Source: Polytrichum commune (taxonomy: Eukaryota; Streptophyta; Polytrichopsida; Polytrichales; Polytrichaceae). From it: 64,000 nucleotides of DNA. The stretch lies in NCBI GenBank assembly GCA_950295325.1, contig OX485807.1, positions 13,233,001 to 13,297,000 on the forward strand. The letters are read 5' to 3'. Position numbers and translations under genes: made by a program. Within the stretch, counting starts at the first letter, position 1; every line of letters begins with the position of its first letter. Below the pieces are notes generated by a model that was not told the DNA's origin, made no database searches, and saw only the letters and a program-made list of their open reading frames with translations. Shown one piece after another: positions 56,791 through 64,000 of this stretch.

Positions 56791-57172
56791 CTACACTAAA
56801 ATATGATATTTAGTGTCACCAATTCTAATTGTCTTGCTCAATACTAATTGTAAACTGCGGTGTAGTGTCGCCAACACTAAATGTTAACCCAACATTATTT
56901 GTCATTCCTTGTAAAAAAATTTCAAGGATTATAGATTTATAGTGTTGCAATTACTGTCACTCACCGAGTGATTTTTCATCCAAATTTCAATCACCCATGA
57001 CAATATGTCATCACAAGTTGTTGACAAGAGAAGGTAGGGTTTTGGCCAATGGATGAACTCATCCATCATCCATGACAATTTTGTGTTCACTTATTCATAA
57101 GAAGTGTCATTCAAAAAGTTACCATAGTGACATAAAAAAAACCATATGACACTAAATATCATATTTAATGTA
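56791..57172 (+). mobile_element. MITE family 5, copy 1
   Basis: Its ends are self-palindromic (CTACACTAAAATATGATATT; TAGTGTCAC) and match 60068-60442 in inverted orientation across the whole length, including GTTAACCCAACATTATTTGT and AGAGAAGGTAGGGTTTTGGC. Confidence 0.85.
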
Positions 57173-57480
57173 CCATTTAGATAAATATGGACTTTTCGGC
57201 CAATTTTGCACTACACTACCATCGCATGTTCACTACCGGTATAATATCTCCATTACGATGTCAAAGGTCTATGCACATCATGTCCATTGCCTTTTAATAC
57301 ACCTTCACCTACATTATGGCTACATGACAAAATAAATACGTTGGTGCATAGGAAGAGTACTTTCTTGAGCAAGGACCATCAATATTTAGTGGGAAAGTGA
57401 TGCCACTTCATTTCTTCATGCCTTAAACCCGGATTATAGTGTAAACTCCTTAACCTCATTTTTTTTGCTTTCAACCACTA

Positions 57481-57639
57481 ATAGCCCACCACACTTACTG
57501 GTGCGGTCCACCAGTGAATGGTGAGTACCAACACTAGTTACATCAAGTGGCTCTCATTGGCTAAACCCACTCTAAAAGTGGGCCTTGCTAGTAGGAACCG
57601 TTCACTAGTGGTTTGCATTAGTAAGTGTGGGTGGGCTAT
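57481..57639. mobile_element. Small MITE, 159 bp
   Basis: Inverted ends are ATAGCCCACC.CACTTACT and AGTAAGTGTGGGTGGGCTAT, and an inner pair is CCACCAGTGAA/TTCACTAGTGG. No TSD was resolved. Confidence 0.75.
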
Positions 57640-59130
57640 GAGATTGCTTAGATTTGGAGTTTCTCTGGTCTTGAACCCTACTAAGCCACCATTGGTCTCA
57701 ACGTACCATATTAGCTCAATGTTTTTGAATGGAAGATATCAACAATTAACATCAATCAAATGATCTACTTGTGAGACTGTGGGTATCAAAATTGTAATAA
57801 CGGTCAAATATTGATATTTTTGGTGGGTGTGTCAAGGTGAGTGAAACTTTGCATATCCAAGTTATTATTTGGATCAATATCAATCTAAACCATATTGATA
57901 CTAGAGTAATGTTGCCTAGAAAGTTCTTACAATGGTATATACTACCTTAGTCCCATGGCAATTTCCATTTTTTACTAAATTATTATAGGATTTGTAATTT
58001 TTTGAATTATTCTTTTAAAAAAATCCATTTTGTAATAAAAAATGAGAATCTATATAATCTTCCGCTTATCAAAATGGAATCTTTGAAAAAAATTTAACTA
58101 CTATGTATTTGACAAAGATTTGTTAAAATTGTCCTAGGTTCTAGGACTACAATATAAGTACCCACATGATATCGAAAACAAAAATACCATCAAAATACCC
58201 ACACCCACTTGGTATCAAAAGGTGTGAAATCTTCATAATAGATACCCAAATGTTATCAAAAGTAGAGTATACCATACCAACATTGATATGACAAATCCAC
58301 CCCTGACAAGTACTCCACTACATTGATTATTCCAATTAGTGCATGTGGTACTAATTTCCGAAACATGCACTATTTGCCAAGTCTCAAAAAGAGTGAGGGA
58401 TGAGATTTTTATTCAGTGATACTAAATTCATGAATATATGCTCATTCACCATACATTTACCATACATTGTTTATGGTATTTAGTGTCACGTGCGTAATAA
58501 TGCCACTTACTCTAGTTTGAGGCATATGCTAGGTGACACTAATAACCAACAACTTCATCATTAGTGTCATCTCGTACCACTCGGTGTTCAAGTTAATTTA
58601 CTAATATCTTGGCATGAGTATGTTTAATAATGCTACGAGGTCTATGCTTATGTTACGCAATGATCTACATGTTGACTAAAGTGTACACAAATGACAGTTG
58701 GCATTAGTATGCTCAATAATAACTTCCCCATACATAATAGAACGTAAAACTATCATCTCAAGTATCTCAATGTGCTATGCTAAAATGGCCTTATTTTCCA
58801 CTTGAAAAAGTTACTTATGTTGACGAATAGTATCATATTGACATTCAATGGACACGACGCTTTTAGACCTCTAGGCATCTAGTTTAGGCCTTTTGCAAAT
58901 AGTGTGCGTGACACTGAATACCATAATTGGTGTAGTGCGTGCTCCGAGGTGTTTGTAGAGCGATAATTATCAATTTATGCAAACACATGCTTGTCAATGA
59001 CTAGTGCCATGATGAATAGTGCATGTACTTTGAATGAATAGTTTTGTTATGTATAGTTGTTTTAGTGAATAGTGTTGGGATGAATAATGCTTCCTAGATA
59101 TTTTGGTGGCACTAATTTCATAGTGTAAAG
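57640..59130. other. Intergenic with MITE family 4/5 end fragments
   Basis: Isolated ends of families 4/5 occur at about 58317 (CTACATTGATTATTCCAATT), 58470 (GGTATTTAGTGTCAC) and 58913-58948 (ATTGGTGTAGT). Full elements could not be closed with confidence. Confidence 0.5.
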
Positions 59131-59326
59131 GGTCCGAGATGACCCTAAACTACTAGATGATGGTGGAGAGATACCCAAATCTCAAGGAAGAGGTCGGCAA
59201 TTCGATTTCCAGTTGTGAAATCTCCTCTCTACTTGACGGAAAACTTGCCAAGTGGTCAACTGCCTCTTGTGCTTTGGCGCTGGCATGTCGGCCTTCTGTC
59301 TCAAAAAAAAAATGAAAAATGAAAAA
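59131..59326 (+). mobile_element. SINE family S, copy 2
   Basis: GATGGTGGAGAGATACCC (box A side), GGCAATTCGATTTCC (worn box B, about 59196), CTTGACGGAAAACTTGCCA and an A-rich tail at 59302. It is homologous to 40976-41118 in the opposite orientation. Confidence 0.75.
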
Positions 59327-60067
59327 CCATAGCATAAAGATTTTTTGTACCACCTTCACTAACTTCCCACACAAACTATTCGCCCTCCCTCACCAAGGGT
59401 CCAACCGCACATCCCAATGAAGGCTCTAGTTAGAGTAAGTAACCACTTAAATAAGTCATGTTGTGGTTGCGTTGCCTACTTAAGAGAGTTAGCTATTTTA
59501 TGAGGTTGCTAACCTATGTGAGAGCTAATCTATCTCATGGCTGCACAACTTAGTTAAAATTAAGGTTCATATAAATGTTATCAAAATAAAAGTTAGTTAA
59601 CTTTTGGCATCTTGCTTTTGTGAAGAAATCTCAACTCATCAGTACCCCTAAATGCGTACCAACTTTTACAAATGAGTAGCCCAAACTTTTTGTTTTCAAT
59701 CCCAGACTTTCATTTTCCCCATCTCTTATCCGTTCTGCTCCGAGGTGGACCACACTGTCTCTTCCATCATCCTAAATTAGGATAAATTTAATTCATAAAA
59801 TATAATAACATAATTTCAATGTTGAAATTAGGATATAATAATAACACTTGATTATAACCATATCTTTAATTATAATGTATCATGGTTAGTGTAAGGCTCA
59901 AAACTTGGGCAAGTTGAGCAAAACTTTGGTTGATAAACCTTAACTCCTCTCTTAAATTGCTCAACCTTTGGTTAGTGGTAATTGGGATGTGTGACTATAC
60001 AATCAAGTAGCTTGCTTAGAAATTAACGTAGAGGGCTCCATATTTCATCTTTACATGTGCCAAAATG

Positions 60068-60442
60068 TACACTAAATATGGTATTTAGTGTCATATGGTA
60101 TTTTATGTCACTATGGTAGCTTTTTGGATGACACTTCTTATTAATAAGTGAACAAAACATTGTCATGGATGATAGATGAGTTCATCCAATGGCCAAAACC
60201 CTACCTTCTCTTGTTAGCAACTTGTCATGAATGATTGAAATTTGGATGAAAATTTACTTAATAAGTGACAGTAATTGCAACACTGTAAATCTATAATCTC
60301 CCAATTTTTTTAAATTTTTTTTACAAGGGATGACAAATAATGTTGGGTTAACATTTGGTGTTGGTGACACTACACCACAATAAACAATCAGTATTGAGCA
60401 AGACAACTAGAACCGGTGACACTAAATATCATATTTAGTGTA
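60068..60442 (-). mobile_element. MITE family 5, copy 2, inverted to copy 1
   Basis: It is the reverse complement of 56791-57172 with the same palindromic ends (ACACTAAATATGGTATTTAG; GTGTAG). Confidence 0.85.
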
Positions 60443-60594
60443 GTTTCCACATGGGACACAAGTGGGTTGTGGCGAATGTGAGCATGACACGTGGCTAATT
60501 TTGAGGGGAAAATAATTGTTTAAAGAGAGTCCCCTAATGTAGTTGACTTCACTAACTCACATTATTAGCTAATCCTCACTAACTCGTAAGTTAC

Positions 60595-60817
60595 CTACAC
60601 TAAATATCATATTTAGAGTCACTTACTATTTGGATTTACACAATGCCATATCCTTTTACTATTACTATACTTTTTTACCAAGTGAAGTGGTTGATGTTCT
60701 ATAACGTCCAAACTACCAATTCTACATTTGTTAATAAAAATGCGAGACATTCAGTAAATAGATATAGCATTGCGTAATCCCAGATAGTAAGTGACACTGT
60801 ATATCATATTTAGTGTA
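60595..60817 (+). mobile_element. MITE family 4, further 223-bp copy
   Basis: Ends are CTACACTAAATATCATATTT and ATATCATATTTAGTGTAA. The interior matches 54638-54860 (CAATGCCAT, CAAGTGAAGT, GTCCAAAC, ATTGCGTAATC, AGATAGTAAGTGACACT). Confidence 0.8.
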
Positions 60818-62055
60818 ATTCTCTTAGTTAGTCGATGCGGCTGGATCCTAATTGGGATAATCAGTGTAGTTGGTAATCTTAATTAAACTTGAGCTTAATT
60901 AACTACATCCGTGTAGAATTGATTGTTTCACGCACCATCAATGCAAGGGCAAGCAACTTTACCTTTTAATATATTATTACCTTTGGGCGTCACTCTCAGG
61001 AGTCAGGATCATCGCTTGAAGGTTCCGCTACATTTCACTTCACTTATTTACTTAACACCTTCGATCTGTGTCACTTCTGGTCGTCACCGTCTTCTTGCGT
61101 TGATGGTGCGTGAAACAGTCACTTTCTTCACTCGTTCTCGAATGGGTTGCCAGGAATCTATCTGTGTAAGGAAGCATAGTAAAAGTAAAGTAAAATAAAA
61201 GTAAGAAGGTAGGTCACTAGATGCGAGGTTATGTTTATTGAAAGTTAACTTACTTACATTTTTGTTAGTTCTTCAAGGTCCGAGAGAGTGTGTGATGGAC
61301 TCACTTCTTCGGTGTAAGTTTTGAAGTTTATCCTCACCTGTGGCAGCAGTGCTGTGTAGGTAGTAATACACTTACTTGATTACTTACTTTGGTGTAAAGA
61401 GTGTACTTTGACTCTTGGTTTTTTGGGGGGTTTTACTGTTCCGGCGGGGTTTTTTTTTGGATGGGAAGGGAAGTCGTCGCTCGCAGGACGAGGTTCTTGA
61501 TCCGGTGAGTCGTGCCCGTATCTGTAGCGCTTTTTTTTGTTTTTATTTCTGTTTTTGTTTTGTTTTTTCATTGTTCGTTCTAAATCAAATCTTTGACTTC
61601 GAAGTTTGCCAGTGGGTTAAGTTCGGAGCTGGGCCTTTTGTGCAGGGATGATTGGGGGGCCCTCGTGTGTTGAAGGGAAATAAGTTACCGGGGTTTGGTT
61701 TGCTTGGGTTCGGTATTGTTGGGTTTCGTTGGGTTTCGTTGGATTTGTTGGGTTTGGTTTCCTGCGAATGGGATCGGAGCGGTTGGGTATCATCTAGGAG
61801 ACGAGGAAGCGTAAAATTTGACCTCAGAAGGTTTTGTGGGTCGGTGGTGATTTGTTGGGATTTGTTTCCTTCGCGTGGGATCTCCGAGGAGGAGGAGTTA
61901 GCGTGGAATTTGAGCTCAGAAGAGTTTTGTGGGATTCGAGGATGCGTAACTCATCATCCTCTGCCACGATCATCATCGAGGAGGTTTTGGGCGCCAATTA
62001 TGACGGGACCAGCACATATGATTATTTGCGAAGGGAATAATTGATCATCATCAAA
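60818..62055 (+). promoter_or_regulatory. Upstream region and 5' UTR of the fucosyltransferase-like gene
   Basis: A TG-rich stretch (61400-61760) with GTTGGGTTTCGTTGGG words precedes a purine-rich leader. A family 4/5 end lies near 60850. The transcription start was not fixed. Frames here, including 61652-62044, look like UTR composition rather than protein. Confidence 0.45.
61942..62040 (+). CDS. Upstream ORF of 32 codons
   Basis: ATG at 61942, stop at 62038-62040, 15 bp before the main ATG and in a different frame. The peptide is Ser/Ile-rich at first, then has GANYDGTSTYDYLRRE. It could lower translation of the main ORF if it lies on the mRNA. Conservation is unknown. Confidence 0.45.
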   Translation: MRNSSSSATIIIEEVLGANYDGTSTYDYLRRE

Positions 62056-62592
62056 ATGAAGGGAGGAGGAGGAGGAGGAAGTGGTAACCGAGCGGGCGAG
62101 AGGATCTTTCGAGACGTGGAAGAATTGGGGAACTCCGAAATCACCCGCGCATCATCATCAAGCCCCTCTCGAGACCCTCGAGGATTTCCTGTTCGTCGAG
62201 GAGGAAGCGGAATCCGGTGGTGGCATGTTGGAGTGGCCCTTATAGTTCTGGTCAACTGCGGGTTCATTGTGAAATGGGATCTGCTGAACGCCTCCTACTC
62301 CGCCGCTACTATGGGCATGAAGGGATCGTGGACGATGATGCCGGAGGTCAATTTCACCATCACCAAAGCATCATCAGCATATGGAGGAAGCCATCATCAT
62401 CGTAAGGGTGACCATTGGTACGACACTCTGGGGGGAGGAGATTCTTCTTCTTCGGAGCAATTGGGGAGCAGTAAGGGCGAGAGTAAGGGGATGGAGTGCA
62501 CGGAGGAGTGGCTGGAGGAAGCGGATGCAGTCACCTGGGCTCATCGTGATTTCAAAGCGCATCCCGTGTTCATTATTGACCATGACATTATG
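62056..62592 (+). CDS. Probable core alpha-1,3-fucosyltransferase, first exon
   Basis: The 179-codon exon ends at ATG|GTGAGA (donor at 62593). It has a glycine/serine-rich cytosolic tail, one hydrophobic segment (HVGVALIVLVNCGFIVKW, about residues 56-73), a histidine/serine-rich stem, then ECTEEWLEEADAVTW and RDFKAHPVFI. The TM-stem layout and the C-x-EWLE-x2-D-(S/A)-VT-x3-RDF-x2-xPxFI pattern match the start of plant GT10 enzymes that add alpha-1,3-fucose to the N-glycan core in the Golgi (FUT11/FUT12 type). The catalytic GT10 motifs must be in later exons beyond 64000, so this rests on the N-terminal pattern alone. The ATG is chosen because the frame upstream of it is short and follows the uORF stop. 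Confidence 0.6.
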
Positions 62593-64000
62593 GTGAGAAT
62601 CACTCTCTCCCTGAATTCGTAATTCGTAACCCCTGAATGATTTTTGTGTAGTTTGAAAGTACTGGATGACGATGACAATGATTGTTAGTCAGTATGTGGA
62701 TGATCAGCTTGCACATGCGTATGAGTCATCGGAGGAGTCATGGGGGTTTGACGAGTCGTGGGTGCCTAAAGAAACTGAAACTTTGAATTAGTGTCAATTA
62801 TTGTTGGAGAGCTTGGGCTCAGGATGTCAATGCGAACTTGTGCTCATTGTTTCAAATGAGAATCAGGCGCGGCCCATGAATTCGTAACCCCTGGATTTTG
62901 TGGAGTTTTGGAAAGCACTGGATGGGTGATGACGACGATTAGCTATAATTAAATAGTCATTATATTGATGGAGGCCTGCTTTAATTAGCTTGCACATGTT
63001 TAGGAGTCATCGAAGGAGTTGGGGTTTGATGAGTCATGGGTGCATCCAGAAACTGGAATTTTGAATCAGTGTCATTTGTTGTTGGAGAGCTTGACTCCTT
63101 GAATTTGTAACCCCTGAATGAATTTTGTGGAGTTTGGAAAGCACTGGATGATGATGATTCCCTATCATTAATTAGTCAGTGTGTCGATAGTTGCATGCAT
63201 TGATCAGCTTGCAAATGTCTAGGAGTTAAGGTGTCATCGGGGTTTGATGAGTCGTGGGTGCATCCAGTACCTGAAATTTTGAATTAGAGTCAATCAATTG
63301 TTAGAGAGCTTCACTCTTCGAATTTGTAACCCCTGAATTTTGTGGAGTTCGGAAAGCACTGGATGATGATAATTACCTATCATTAAGTAGTCAGTGAGTC
63401 AATGATGCATGCCTGCATTGTTCAGCTTGCAAATATTTAGGAGTCAGAGGAGGAGTCAGGGTTTGATGAGTCATGGAGGCATACAGAAACTGAAATTTTG
63501 AAGTAGTGTCAATAATTGTTCAACTCCTCACTTCATGGCCCATGATAGCTTGAGCAATAGAGAATTGTGAGGCGGGTTTAAGGCATGGGTGCATTCAGAA
63601 ACTGAAATTTCTATTTGTGTCAATTATTGTTGGAGAGCTTGAGTCCTCGCTTTATGGCACACCATAGCCCTATGAGCAAGAGAGAATCGCAAGTTGGGGT
63701 TAAGTTACGGGTGCATCCAGAAACTGAAAATTCAATGAGTGTCACTTATTGCTGGAGAGCTTGGGCTTGTGATTTCAATGTGCAACTCAGGCTCATCATT
63801 TCCAATGAGAATCAAGCATGCTCCCTCCCCGAATTTGAAGCCCCTAAATTCAATTTTTGGGAGTATGGAAAGCACTGGATTATGATGCTATTATTAGTCA
63901 ATGTGTCAATGCCTGCATTGATCAGCTTGCAGATGTTTAGAAGTCATTGGAGGAGACGGGGTTTGATGATTCATGGATGCATACAGAAAATGAAAATATG
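62593..64000 (+). repeat. First intron, degenerate tandem array of about 215-270 bp units
   Basis: Anchors like GAATTTGTAACCCCTGAA...GGAAAGCACTGGATGATGATG start near 62612, 62877, 63100, 63317 and 63828. Each is followed by TTAGTCAGTGTGT, GATCAGCTTGCA, GGGTTTGATGAGTCATGG, GCATCCAGAAACTGAAA and GTCAATTATTGTTGGAGAGC blocks. Partial sub-units fill 63480-63780. The array runs past the window end. The acceptor site is not in the window. Confidence 0.75.

Noticed and set aside
61652-62044. 130-codon frame upstream of the fucosyltransferase-like exon
   Set aside because: Gly/Phe/Trp-rich translation of a TG-rich leader; no domain, and it overlaps the uORF.

Overview
The window is nuclear DNA of a land plant. 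It carries spliced genes for a plastid-division protein (ARC3-like), a plant DUF3537 membrane protein and the first exon of a probable plant core alpha-1,3-fucosyltransferase. It also has TTTAGGG telomere-type motifs, plant-type Gypsy retrotransposons and very many small inverted-repeat transposons (MITEs). Clade within land plants was not resolved. No bacterial, organellar, rRNA or tRNA genes were seen. All exon coordinates are hand-derived from GT..AG sites and phase, not from transcript data.

Layout. 1-10256 (+): a large Ty3/Gypsy LTR retrotransposon whose 5' part lies left of the window. It shows the end of reverse transcriptase, RNase H, eight tandem zinc-binding (H2C2) modules where one is usual, an integrase core, an extra 406-aa ORF in the env position, a polypurine tract and a 2.36-kb 3' LTR. 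10257 to about 16050 (-): a related element in opposite orientation, with 5' LTR, tRNA primer site, a 212-aa ORF ahead of gag, and gag. The first element appears to have inserted into the second just past gag, so the rest of the second should lie left of the window. 16.4-21.5 kb: MITEs, some inverted or nested. 21.6-29.2 kb (+): the 17-exon ARC3-like gene. 31.3-34.9 kb (-): the 4-exon DUF3537 gene, with duplicated upstream DNA and a possible distal promoter at 36.4 kb. 36.8-61 kb: gene-poor DNA with a pogo-type element in a repeat whose second copy keeps the empty site, two SINE copies, fold-back elements, a hairpin array, a LINE remnant and clusters of 223-bp MITEs. 61.4-64 kb (+): start of the fucosyltransferase gene, with a uORF and a tandem-repeat first intron.

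The most unusual features are the eightfold H2C2 array, which keeps its metal-ligand pattern in every copy, and six tandem units in the LTR leader, each able to fold as an H-type pseudoknot with compensatory changes in one stem. The three host genes are independent of one another; the rest is transposon biology, much of it nested.
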